From: RUG11783 sp964599695
Lineage (GTDB): Bacteria; Bacillota; Clostridia; Oscillospirales; Ruminococcaceae
DNA length: 64,000 nucleotides
Direction of reading: 5' to 3'
Assembly: GCA_964599695.1 (NCBI GenBank)
Contig: CAZRGP010000007.1
Location: forward strand, 14,154-78,153
The notes under the pieces were generated by a model, which had not been told where the DNA came from, ran no database searches, and was given only the letters and a program-made list of their open reading frames with translations. Both the position numbers and the translations under genes were made by a program. Every line of letters starts with the position of its first letter. Position 1 is the stretch's first letter. Below are positions 53,201 to 63,700 of the stretch, piece after piece.

Positions 53201-54379
53201 GATGATGTCATTACATACACCGTGGTCGTCAAGAACACAGGTAATGTTACCATCAAGGGAATCACTCTGGAGGATTCGCTGGTTCAGCTCAGTGAAAGTC
53301 CGTTTGATCTGGCCCCTGGAGCGGAAAAAAACATCACCTACAGGTACACGGTGACCGTTGACGACATCTACAAAGGCGAGATCGTCAACGCGATAACTGC
53401 TACAGGTACAGATCCGAGCGATAAAGATACACCCGGTAAGGATGAGGTCACAGTACCCACAGAAGAACCGAATCCGGAACTCACCGTTACAAAGACGGCA
53501 GAGCCGAGCAAGGATGTCAAGGCAGGAGATACGATCACTTATACGGTCGTAGTGGAGAACACAGGTAACCTGACCATTACGGGAATCACCCTCGAAGACT
53601 CCCTTGTGGATCTTGGTGAAGATTCCTTTGATCTGAAGGCAGGAGAGAAAAAGACGATCACCTATGAGTACACTGTGACGGATAGCGATGTCACTGCAGG
53701 TAAAGTGGTGAATGCAGTTACTGCAACAGGTAACGATCCGAAAGAAGAGGAGACAACGGGCAAGGATGAGATCGAAGTGCCGACCGAGGTACCTACACCT
53801 CCCACACCACCCACCCCTCCTACACCACCTACACCTCCGACGCCGCCCACACCGCCTACACCTCCTACTCCGACACCGGATCCGGAACCGACTCCTGAGC
53901 CGACACCGGAACCCACGCCGGAGCCCACACCCGAACCAACTCCCGAACCTGAACCGGAAGTCATCGATCCGGATGATCCGCCTATCGCGAGACCGGACAA
54001 CTGGGCACTGATCAACCTGCTCAGCTCCATCGGAACCGTCCTTGTCGGCGGAGGAATGATCGGAACGTACTTCAAGAAGAAGGAAGAGGATGAGGAAGAA
54101 GGCGAAGAGGAAGCGGTAACCAAATCCATCAGCGGAGAAGACGAAGAAGAGGAAGAGGACGAAGACAAGAGAAAGAAGAGCAAGTTCTTCGGAGCCATTC
54201 CCGCCGTCGCATCCGTGATCACGTTCATCCTCACAGAGGATATGCGCAATCCCATGGTCCTTACGGACAAATGGACTCTCCTCATGGTCGCAATGCTTCT
54301 TGTCAACGGTGCGCTCGCATTCGTTACAAGGAACAAGAAGGATGATGAAGAGGAAGAAAAGGAAGAAGAGAACGCATAA
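47207..54379 (+). CDS. Giant surface protein 2: InlB-B, MBG and DUF11-like repeats, three-helix anchor
   Basis: 2390 residues. GTG start after CCGGAGG. Signal peptide MERKTRVLDRVLAALMIVVM (cut near VLA), then an acidic Glu/Pro/Thr linker (about 35-160). InlB-B (Listeria-Bacteroides) repeats with the GWY/GWF core lie near residues 531, 940, 1015 and 1248; MucBP-like at about 1411-1478; two MBG-type modules (KKYDGTPL, KKVYDGTAL) at about 1480-1645; five DUF11-like modules of about 108 residues (DVKLGDKVTYTVVVKNAGNV) at about 1650-2185; a TPP/PEPT repeat (about 2195-2253); and a C-terminal membrane module (about 2262-2390): helix SSIGTVLVGGGMI, acidic/basic loop, helix PAVASVITFIL, helix KWTLLMVAMLL, acidic tail. 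No LPXTG. Likely a long stalked adhesin held by its own helices. The membrane module is shared with giant protein 3. Confidence 0.9.
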   Translation: MERKTRVLDRVLAALMIVVMLGSYGNFPVLAAEIQDLNAPQAEETTVIEQEPFDQAIVPVEEIAAPEEIPAEPVEESQPAENPEGEAITEEGDVEEISSETNSEGTAVTELPAEEPSAEVIPSETEDMPTEEEVTETTEAEEIPATETETAPQAENEEETYPTQWISTQVGGTIVNVYAPEGALPAGSGVVAKKVDTSLVAQAVESAAESSGKGIGNMVAIDVTIVDRDGKEIQPQIPVTVWFTNAGVEGSDISVYHIDDATGSATEVETQIANATTQKFEADGFSIYVVVEGVDPDARLLVNFYGADGTTLIASMSLTKNQLDAGQMNTNIYDPGVGTMEAGDVFKGWTEKKDFTVDDAETGLDINEVRDKVTVRLNAGTVSDGDKIDLYAMIFKSYHISYRDELGVTIYTDEVLYKAGDTSIPYTVEFTYTPYYVTGSDEEDETKAANFSGWAVVDTEEEGIGNIYQNGDKIDMATSGLPISNYTLTLLAQVSYGHWLVFNENGSGVSYTPPLFVGTDSTPAEAKMPAAPTRPGYTFDGWYTSAECTTAFDPAVAITATTNVWAKWIENTEASFTVLIWEEDRTSGYDFVKSIEIEGATTGQSMASYVNAVQGNSTITVNGQSVFIGLASNPNTANAGFMFDKYETNTEDGKVTSQGTSVLNIYFVRREYTLKFYYARRNGNNYQVSMNYEASTHNRWSGNSTTQPTCSYPTTGTETRSDGYTYYYAALTAKYGSYIGDVWPTYEQFGTLTVGRETYRIGSWAIMNTSQAYIDSGQGTVKGKITIMDEQILGDLSSADGNYVYGNFDTASSQYDWIYHIYFKQEDGSYELYENVSARSHDSGSNWQNQQHGPAYPGMELDHKERVGNNREINYYYVPKIYGILFMDGIYEDGAHKVLKNNSTNTLDSRQDENGIAYGSDVSTFNTYDPSAKIPDGADYVFLGWYSDDQCTKPYTFDKMPEGGITVYARWMLKEYKVTLHPQENGDESFKYINGNPAGHYGTNGDVIWVDNGEKIGNVGGTRDLYDLTGWFTNEGLTKVWDFDAFTMNDTIVSKYGELYALDGTDSRYDPAYPGTVGEVNLYASWRRILDGADGINVVYTAMGKDGDGNEVIGTNAPTDPNQYSDQAQAIARPAATAPESEDKLAFQYWVVQKWNGTAYEDTMQNVFPGDRFKVNFDDAQMSDVQYEEDGTTIKSATYTVQLRAQYGSAEDATPTHIYWYNNYTNSESGILRKDDDLAINQTVTILAAPTRAGYDFLGWARKPETNADKTTNYYVYEGLTATDLLLTYDSANSKYTYTTTGDVVKTATGVFADENIPYDGMYAVWEAKEVGYTVEFYYMNDDGTYPTTATSSDTTRKAKTDTEVSVTEADKTPSDATKYALDTTKSVGWTGTVAGDGSLTLKVYFKLNQVTVTVHHYLKGTTTEVTDDVTATVEIGESYTAQPVTKYEEKDLTVDSYNPSQTVTVTTDGTEITIYYTLPLTITAEPGSKKYDGTPLNGEFTLDGQLSADEAAIKTALGEVPSITDVSKIDYLTTEDQGKITGIPSYYVVTYVPGTLEVTKRTVTLTSATAKKVYDGTALTKNADTDITVGGDGFVGEEGATYSITGTQTLVGSSENTFTYTLKANTKADNYDITPTYGTLTVTDGTNPDDEEEVKDDLVVTKKDSQTGKVYKAGDEVTFNITATNIYDGARTITLSEIAGVTLAQSEFTNVAAGAKIETTATYTVTEADMIAGTFKNTVTAKAGNLTKTADATITIEKMKSSLSVAKETTSTAPEGGYPLGSTIEYKITVTNDGNVTITNIEVKDELTGLTESIASLAPGAKKEFTTSYTVTEADVIAGKVLNVATAKGKDPGGDDTPPGEGEKEDPTEKPNPKLEVNKTASPEKDVKLGDKVTYTVVVKNAGNVTIKDITLEDTLVDLKDVKFDLAPGAEKKITYEYTVTQEDVDKGEIKNAVTAKGKDPGGNDTPGDDEIIVPTEEPKPELTVTKTASPDKDVKIDDVITYTVVVKNTGNVTIKGITLEDSLVQLSESPFDLAPGAEKNITYRYTVTVDDIYKGEIVNAITATGTDPSDKDTPGKDEVTVPTEEPNPELTVTKTAEPSKDVKAGDTITYTVVVENTGNLTITGITLEDSLVDLGEDSFDLKAGEKKTITYEYTVTDSDVTAGKVVNAVTATGNDPKEEETTGKDEIEVPTEVPTPPTPPTPPTPPTPPTPPTPPTPPTPTPDPEPTPEPTPEPTPEPTPEPTPEPEPEVIDPDDPPIARPDNWALINLLSSIGTVLVGGGMIGTYFKKKEEDEEEGEEEAVTKSISGEDEEEEEDEDKRKKSKFFGAIPAVASVITFILTEDMRNPMVLTDKWTLLMVAMLLVNGALAFVTRNKKDDEEEEKEEENA
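52824..53760 (+). repeat. Tandem DUF11-like repeats (about 324 bases each)
   Basis: Units starting PKLEVNKTASPEKD, PELTVTKTASPDKD and PELTVTKTAEPSKD follow each other at spacing of about 324 bases (108 codons). Two more diverged units precede them from about 52160. Confidence 0.8.
53790..53965 (+). repeat. Proline-rich stalk: TPP then PEPT repeats
   Basis: Codes for about eight Thr-Pro-Pro units then five Pro-Glu-Pro-Thr units, a wall-spanning spacer in front of the membrane module. Confidence 0.9.
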
Positions 54380-54410
54380 AGCAACTTGCTTCCGAGTTTA
54401 AAATGAGCAA

Positions 54411-54446
54411 CAGGGATCTGATCTTTCGGGATCCGATCCCTGTGTT
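54411..54446 (+). terminator. Terminator-like hairpin after giant protein 2
   Basis: CAGGGATCTGATC (54411-54423) pairs with GATCCGATCCCTG (54430-54442), one mismatch, around TTTCGG, followed by TGTTTG. The T run is short. Confidence 0.6.
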
Positions 54447-54520
54447 TGCTATACAAATAAAGCTAATTATTAGGAAAAAAGAAGGGGAATTTGTACGGAA
54501 GCGAAATAAGGAATGGAAAA

Positions 54521-54590
54521 TGACGTTCATGAAGGAAGAATGACGTTTGTGAAATCTTCGTTGATAACTTCCCAAATGATGATGTATCAT
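54521..54590 (+). promoter_or_regulatory. LytTR-type direct repeats and promoter of giant protein 3
   Basis: TGACGTTCATG (54521-54531) and TGACGTTTGTG (54541-54551) match at 9 of 11 positions and are 20 bases apart. Both fit the LytTR half-site (GACGTTCAT, GACGTTTGT). Then TTGATA (54561-54566), 18 bases, TATCAT (54585-54590). The -35 starts 20 bases after the second repeat, the same as at giant protein 2. A leader of about 160 bases follows with an ATTGG/CCAAT hairpin just before the ribosome site. Confidence 0.8.
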
Positions 54591-54755
54591 ATGCAGTGAA
54601 TAGTGGTGTCCGAATGTCATCGAAGATTTAACGACATTTTTACATGGATCTACGTGGTGTCATGTTGAATCAAGGAACGCCATTCCGTATCTCTTACAGG
54701 TGTCAGACCCTGTATTGGGATCCATTCCAATAAATTACAACCCGGAGGTTGAACA

Positions 54756-57700
54756 GTGGAAAGAAAATCGAACGTATTTGACAGAGTGCTTGCTGCGCTG
54801 ATGATCGTGGTAATGCTCTTCTCCAACGGAGGGGCAGGGCTCTCCGTATTCGCTGAAGAGTTACTAGATCAGGTAGCGCTGGAAGCACAGGCGGATGCTT
54901 CTGTTGAAGGGGAACTTAGTGACGAATCAAGAGATCTCGTTGTTGAGAATACTTCTTCTGACGGGAGCGATGGTTCAGAAGTGGATCCGTCTCAGTCAGA
55001 GGATAGTCTGACGGGAGAGGTATCTGACGGCACGTCAGATGCTGTTACTGCAGATGGCACGACTGAACTGACAGAAGGCAATGAGCAGAATACAGAAGGT
55101 ACAGAGGCATCAGGAGATGGTTCTGTCTCTGAAACTAGGGAAGAGAATTCAGAGAATCTGCCTGTGAATTCTGCAGGTGAGGATGTTCTTTCCAATGAGA
55201 AAGCCATCGATATGGAACAGGATTCTCAGGATGTAGAACCCAATGCCGATTCTACTGAGAATAATGGCGGAGAGGGCGAAGGTTCTGAGACGAACGATGA
55301 GGAAGTAACTTATACCCTTACGTTTGATCCGAATACGGAAGAAGGCGGGACGTTGGCCCCTATTACGATCCAAGTAAAAGAAGGGGAACCTATCGGGGAT
55401 CAGCTACCTGATTGTCCTGATGTCCCTGGATATAGAACAAAGTGGGTCGTTATCAGCGAAGACGAAACAAAAACAGTGATCACATCTGAAACAGTAGTTT
55501 TAGGTGAGTTTACTGCTGTTGTTGATAAAGAGAAAATCGTATATACCGTAACATTTGTTCAGGAGGATGGAACCGAAGTAACAAGGTCAACCGATATTGA
55601 TGCAGGTTTTGCTATAAATGAACTTCCTGCAGTAACTCCGAAAACGAATCAGATCGGGAAATGGGTATACCCCGGTACTACAAATGAGTTTACAGTGGGA
55701 ACGGTTGTCTCCAGTGATCTCACGGTAAATGCTTACTATGAACAGAACATTTTTACTGTGAAGTTCATGGTGGATGATGCGCAGTATGAGGAAATGACCA
55801 CAGCTACGGGAACGACGATCGTTCTTCCCTCGGATCCTGTCAAGGCCGGAGCGACATTTAAAGGTTGGTATACAGAACCGGACGGAAAGGGTACACAGTA
55901 TACTGCTTCTTCCACTGTAAGCAGTGACCTGACGCTGTATGCATTTTTTGAAGGGCACGTCCGTGTTTCTTTCCTTGTCAAAGATGATGCGGGAAATATT
56001 ATTAGTGAGAAATCTCAGTATTTTGTGGATCTGAACGTTGGCGATCAGATTACAACTATGCCCGAAGACCCGTTCATCGCAGGAAAAGCATTTGATTACT
56101 GGAAAAACGAAAATACTGGAGCAAAAGTTGAAGCGGGCACAACTGTCACTGAATCTTTTAATGCAGTTGCAGTTTTCAAGAGCATTGATACATATGAACT
56201 CACCGTGAATTACTTCTACATGAATGGTGAGGATCGAGTAGCAGTTGGCACGCAGGTCTATGACCTCGTTGAGGGAGACTTCCCTTATACAGTTATTGCT
56301 CCTAGTTTCACAATCGCTAGTGAGATTACTGATGAACCTACTTATTATCCCAGTCAGGCGACTATAATTGTCGAGAAATCCCAGTTTACGAAAGAAGAGG
56401 GGAGTGATAAGTATACTTTTATAGTCGAGGATGAATATGTAGCTTCTGATGCAGAGTATGTTGTAGGACACTATCTAAAGAGTTTGTCTGGGGATGGCTA
56501 TGAACTGATTGAGACAGTTGATAAGGTTGGAGTTAAGAATTCAAAGGTCACCCCTGAGATAAAAAGTTATCCCTTTGCACAGTATGAAAATAGGGACGAG
56601 AATGTTACCATCACTGAGACATCAACTCCGAAACAGGAGTTGAAGGTCTATTATACTCGAAGGGATTTTACACTATCTTTCGATGTTAGCGGGGGCAACT
56701 ATATTGAGGCTGTAACTGCTAAATATGGTACTGAAGTCACACTACCTCTGTCTGCATCACGCGCTGGTTATACTTTTGACGGATGGTATAAGGATTCAGA
56801 TTATAACGAACCAGTTGGAACGAGTATCACGCTTGAAGATAATATGACGCTTCATGCAAAATGGGTTGCAGCTCAGGTGGATTATAAGATCGTTTACATG
56901 GTTGAAAATGCGAACGATGCGGACTACTCATATCTGGCGACAGTAACAAAAAAGGCAGCAACTGGTACCACGATAACCATGACTGCTCAAACTGCTGGGG
57001 CGAATGGGACAAGACCGAGTGAACTTGATACTACAAACTTTACATTTAAGGATTCGACTACTGAGACGATTCTTGCTGACGGAACTACAGTTATTGTAGT
57101 GCGTTATAGCAGGAACGTGTATACACTTCAAGGAAGAAGCGGAACAGGCTGGAATGCAAGTGATATTTCAGGTGCGACTGTCACTGCTAAATACGGCGCG
57201 GATATTACTCAGGCATGGACAGAGCATTTTAATAACCGTGATGGAAGCTGGAGTTATGATAATCGAAACAACAGCAAATTCAAGAGCTTAACTATCATGC
57301 CCTCTCTTGAAGTTCGTGAGCATGGTTCTGGAAATACTATCTACGTATTCAATCATGAGGACACTGCCGACTTTTATCAGCACCTTGAATACTGGCTCCA
57401 GAACTATTCAGGGGAAGGTGTTGTGACTACGACTTACAATGGTAAGACATATGGCCGCGTAAAATCAGTAGATATGCGGTATAACTACCTAAGCGATACC
57501 GATGACTGGTACGATATTACGGGCTACACCAAAGCTGGATATACTGCAACTAGTAGCAGAACAAAAAACGGTACATATAGCTCATTTTCATATAATTGGG
57601 GGACTTATTTCTCTGAATATCACACTGGACATTGGCCTAATTATACCTATACTGCTACATACACTCGTTTTAACTTTTACTACGACGCAAAAGACTATCC

Positions 57701-60700
57701 GTTGACGTTCTATAACTATGATGGAACCCTTATAAGCACCCAGAATGTTACACTAGGAAATAATATATACAGTAACCTTAATGATAACATTCCAGATGCA
57801 CCTATGACTGGTGCAACCTGGCTGGGTTGGTATACTGATCAGGCACATACAGATAGTAATAAGTATGAGTATTCTGCTGACACCAAAATGCCTGCAGGCC
57901 TTGTACTATATGCAGCTTTCCAGTTCCCGACCTATACCGTTTCTTATGATTCGCAGGGCGGTTCCTCGGTAGAATCTGAAACAGGTGAGCATGGGTTTTA
58001 TGCAACCATACCTGCTAATCCTACAAGAGATCATTTTGAGTTCCTTGGATGGTTTACTGCAGCAGATGAGACTGGCTCTCCGTACGACTGGAATCAGCCT
58101 GTAACGAGGAATCTAAAACTATATGCTCATTGGGCACAACATACTATAAGCTATACTGTTCACTATTATGAAAAAGACACGACCAATAAAATCTTAGATG
58201 ATAAGGTCGTATCTGATCCTAGTTTTACTGGAGGCCAGACGATAACTGAGAATGCGCCGACTGTAGCAGGGCATGTCGTTGATGCTGCTTCCAAAACAAT
58301 CGAACTTTCATTTGATGGGGAAAACAATGTCATCACCTTCTATTATGATGTAATTCCTAGTCAACTTATCTACACGGTCAATTATGTTCTAAAGGATAAT
58401 CCGACTATTAAAGTGGCTGCTTCTAAGACAGTCACCGTACCCGGATCAACCACCAATGCAATGGAATTAGCCGTAGAGGTGGACAAGACGTATCTGGCAA
58501 CACAGACAGATAATGCGGATATTCTTGGAAAGCATTACAAGCCGACAGAGTCTTCCAAGGAATTACAGCTTGCGCTCGAGAATAATGTGATCACTTTCGA
58601 GTATGTGAGTTATACTACAACGAAGATCACGGTGAACTATTATGACATGGATGGTAATTCTATCCATGATTCAGATGTTTCTTATGTCGAAAAAGGTGAC
58701 ACATTCACGTTGCAGAATAAGGCACCTGATGGTTTTGTATATCACCATGCATACTTGGACGGAACTGAGACAGCTCCCCAGTCTACATATCAGATCACTG
58801 GTAATGAGGGTGACCTAGTCATAAATGTTTATTACCAGAAGAAACTGATTATTATTGCAAATAATAAAGCAAAGACATATGACGGGGTAGCTCTGTTGAG
58901 CTCCGTGCTTGGTGATGTAACGATTACAGGAAACCTCCGCGGTGACAGAGTAACGTCAGTAGAATTTGAAGGTTCCCAGACTGAGGCCGGTACAAGTTCT
59001 ACGACACCGAAGAATGCACAGCTTTCCAAGGGAGCACAGGCGATTACTGATCCTGAAAATTATTACAGCATCATTTATGTGCCTGGTTCACTTACTGTCA
59101 AACCGGTGAGTGTTTATATCAGCATTGCTGCAGACCAGTGGGATACTCACAGTGGAAGCACAGGTGGGCCAAACTACTATACAGGGCAGACTTTCAATGT
59201 TGGCTTCACCAACCCGGGGAAACAGCATTTTAATGACGGTAGTGGTTCCGCATACGTTAGTATCACAAGTGCTCAGCGCGCCTTGTTTAAAGAAAAATAT
59301 GGTGATGCTATCTGGAATACACTTTACGGATCCAATGGTGCTTTGATTTCCGTGAAGGATGCAGGCACTTATACGGTAACGGGTTCAGAGCAGAGGGCAA
59401 TGCTTGCTGGTGTAACGGTAGATGGTCAGGCTATGATGTCCGATCCCAACTACTCTATTACACTCTACGCACGTGATAGTTTCCTTAAAATTGAGCCACT
59501 TCCGCTTACTATCGTTACTGGATCGGCTGAGAAGGTCTATGATGGAACACCCCTTACGAAGGAAGATGGTGCGACCTTGGACCATAGCTACTGGACTTCC
59601 AATATCGGTGGCGAATGGACCACTGCTGATACAGCAGGACCTGGAACTATTACATTAGGTACTGGAGATAGTATTATCTTTAGTGTAACGGGAACCCAAA
59701 CGGAAGTTGGACACAGTGAAAACACATATTCTATAGATTGGCGAACTGCCAAATCCTCCAACTATAAGATTACCGCATCCCTTGGTACTCTTACGGTATC
59801 TGAAGGCACTCTTGTTGTAACCATAAAAGACAAGAATACGACGTACAACGGAAGTGAGCAAAGCGGTTACACCTTCACCTCTGTAACTGGTACAGGGGAG
59901 GTAATTGAAACAGAAGAGTATAAGATTACCGGCCTTGCTAAGGATCAAGTCCTCACCATTAATGAGGGTGGTTACACACCTTCTCACGGCACAGATGCTA
60001 ACACATACGATAACGGTATCGCGGGTGAGAGTCCTATTACCGTGATGTTTGGTGATAAGGATGTAACAACTTCGTATAGTGTTACATTCAATAAAGGTAA
60101 ACTGATAATCAATAGAAAAGATGTAACAGTCAGTGTCGCAGATGCAGCAGATGTCGAATATGACGGTGCAGAGCATACAGGTAAGACAACGTACGTATTC
60201 GATGGATTAGTAGACGGCGAGGAGGCTACAATCACTTATACGCCTGCAAAGGGAACTTTGGTAAATACTTATACAGGAACTTACGGAGATGACTTTGCGG
60301 TAGTCAAGGCAGACGGTAGCGACAGCACTGGAAACTATAACCTGACGACAAAGGTACCTGGAAAACTTACGATCATAAATCGTAAAGAGAAGTATGAGAT
60401 CGTGGTAGAAGCTGTAAGCAATGAGGGAACGTACAACGGAACCACTTACAGTGCAATAGGATTAAAAAAGATAAAGTTCGAATTTAATGGTAAGACCTAC
60501 ACAGTTAGCGGACTGACTACGAGCAACCCCAGCAGCATCGATGTGTGCAGCCTGTCGAACACTATTAGTGGGGAAGCAGTTGTGTTAGATGCAGCCGGAA
60601 ATGACGTAACAGCGCAGTTTAATGTAGACAAAGTAGATGGTAGCCTAGTTGTCAATAAGAGGAAAGTAACACTGACCTCGGCAACGGACAGCAAGACATA

Positions 60701-63700
60701 CGACGGCGCAGCACTGACGAATGACACAGTGACAGTGACGGGCGATGGATTTGCGACAGGTGAAGGCGCAACATACGATGTGACCGGAAGCCAGACAGAG
60801 CAGGGCAGCAGCGCGAACACATTCACATACACACTGAATGAAGGAACGAAAGCAGCCAACTACGAGATCACAAAAGTAGAAGGAACCCTGACAGTCAACG
60901 CAGATACAGATAAAGTCACCGTAACGATCACAGAGAATAGCGGCAGCGAGAAGTATGACGGCAGTGAAAAGAGCGTAACAGGCTACACAGTATCCATTGA
61001 TAATGAGCTGTATACTGAAGCTGATTTCACATTCAGCGGAGACGCCACAGTGAAGGGAACAAATGCAGGCAGCTACGCGATGGAGCTGAAAGCATCAGAC
61101 TTCACAAATACGAGCAAGAACTTTACGAATGTAGAGTTTGTGATCGTGGATGGAACGCTTGAGATCAGCAAGAGGAAAGTAACACTGACCTCGGCAACGG
61201 ACAGCAAGACATACGACGGCGCAGNNNNNNNNNNNNNNNNNNNNNNNNNNNNNNNNNNNNNNNNNNNNNNNNNNNNNNNNNNNNNNNNNNNNNNNNNNNN
61301 NNNNNNNNNNNNNNNNNNNNNNNNGAAAGCAGCCAACTACGAGATCACAAAAGTAGAAGGAACCCTGACAGTCAACGCAATTACAGATAAAGTCACCGTA
61401 ACGATCACAGAAAAGAGTGACAGCACAGAGTATGACGGCAACGAACATACGATCAATGGATACGAAAGCATGATATCCAATGATCCTCTGTATAATGTAG
61501 AAACATCAGTAACTGAGACAGAAACAGATGCGTGGACAGTAACAGAGACCAACGCCGGAACCTATGATATGGGCATCGTTGCAGCAGATTTCAAGAACAC
61601 AAACAAGAACTTTACGAATGTAGAGTTCGTGATTGTAGACGGACAACTGGTGATCAACAAGAACAGCGAAAAGGTCACGGTAACTGTCACAGAAAACAAG
61701 GACACTGTCACATACGACGGCCAGCCGCATACCATCAAAGGATATGCGAGCATGGAGGCAGACAACGATCTGTACGATGTAGCGACAGCAGTCAAGGCAA
61801 CCGAGACAGCAGCGTGGACAGTAACAGAGACCAATGCCGGAACCTATGATATGGGCATCGTAGCCGGAGACTTCGAGAACATCGATGAGAACTTCAGCAA
61901 CGTAGAGTTCGTGATCGTAGATGGGCAGCTGGTGATCAACAAGAACAGCAAGAAGGTCACAGTAACTGTCACAGAAAACAAAGGTACAGCCACATACGAC
62001 GGCCAGCCGCATACCATCAAAGGATATGCGAGCATGGAGGCAGACNNNNNNNNNNNNNNNNNNNNNNNNNNNNNNNNNNNNNNNNNNNNNNNNNNNNNNN
62101 NNNNNNNNNNNNNNNNNNNNNNNNNNNNNNNNNNNNNNNNNNNNNGCATCGTAGCCGGAGACTTCGAGAACATCGATGAGAACTTCAGCAACGTAGAGTT
62201 TGTGATCGTAGACGGACAGTTGGTAATCAACAAGAGAACATTGACTCTGACTTCTGCAGATGGAGAAAAGGTCTACGACGGCACGCCTCTGACAAAGAAT
62301 GCGCAAACTGACGTAACAGTTAGTGGAGACGGATTCGCGAGCGGAGAAGGCGCGACATATGACATTACTGGATCTCAGTTGCTAGTAGGCGATAGCAAGA
62401 ACTCCTTCACATATACGCTGAATGAAGGAACCAATGCTTCGAACTACACGATTACAACAGCAGAGGGAACTCTTAAGGTCACCGACAGGACAGATCCTGA
62501 TCCGGACGATCCGAAACCGGAAACTGATAAATATGAGGTAACCTTTACGGCGAACAGTGGCGAATTCACATATGACGGTGATTCTCATACTGTCGAAGGT
62601 TTTACAACCGAGCTGAAGTATACGAATGACAAAAACGTCACCTTCACGATCACTGGTATCAGCGCTAGTGAAACACAGACAGATGTTGGTACGTATACTG
62701 TTAAAGTTACTGGAACTGCCGTTGTCCGTGATCCGGATAACAACGATGTTACAAAACAGTTCGTTGTAACGACAGAAAATGGTAAGCTTGTTATCAAGCC
62801 GGCAGATCTTAACGAGAAAGACGATGAAGGCAAAGCCAGATTCGAGATCACTGATCCGGAAAATACGACTTACAACGGCGAAGAGCAGAAACAGAAAGTC
62901 ACCGTAACGGATACCAAGACAGGCAAGACATTGACCGAGGGTACAGACTATGAACTGACCTATAGCGAAGATGTCACCAATGCCGGAACGGTAACCGTGA
63001 CCGTGACAGGAAAGGGCAACTACACCGGAAGCGTAGATAAGACCTATGAGATCAAGAAGGCAGAGCTTATTGTGACCACAGGCAGCGCATCCAGAGACTA
63101 CAATGGAGCAGCCCTTACAAACAGCACAGCGACAGTAGAAGGTGCTGTGGAGAAAGACAAGGATCAGATCAAAGTCACGGCAACAGGTTCTCAGACCGCG
63201 GTCGGATCCAGCAAGAACACATACTCCATCGAATGGGGTAAGGCACTTGAGAGCAACTACACGATTACCGAGAACCTCGGAACACTGACCGTGACACAGC
63301 CCTATACACCTCCGACGCCGCCTACACCTGACCCGGATCCGACCCCAGATCCTGACCCAGATCCGACCCCGGATCCTGAACCGACCCCGGAACCCGAACC
63401 GGAACCGACACCGGAGCCTGAACCGGAACCAATTCCAGAACCGGATCCGCCTATTGCAAGACCCGATAATACCTGGGCACTTATTAACCTGCTCAGCTCC
63501 ATCGGAACCGTTCTTGTCGGCGGAGGAATGATCGTCACATACTTCAAGAAGAAGGATGAGGACGAGGAAGAGGAAGAAGAGGGTGAAACCTCCAGAACTC
63601 TCGAGGATGAAGACGAAGAAGAGGAAGACGAAGAGAAGAGGAAGAAGAGTAAATTCTTCGGAACGATTCCTGCAGTCGCATCGGTGATCACATTCATCCT

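Larger units (their letters stand above)
60658..62260 (+). repeat. Near-identical MBG repeats around two assembly gaps
   Basis: The segment that starts AGAGGAAAGTAACACTGACC recurs at 60658 and 61171 (period 513 bases, 171 codons). The segment that starts AAGGTCACGGTAACTGTCAC recurs at 61671 and 61953 (period 282 bases, 94 codons). Confidence 0.85.

Noticed and set aside
53790..53965. CRISPR-like short repeats
   Set aside because: The repeated 9- to 12-base units encode a Thr/Pro/Glu stalk in frame and have no spacers.
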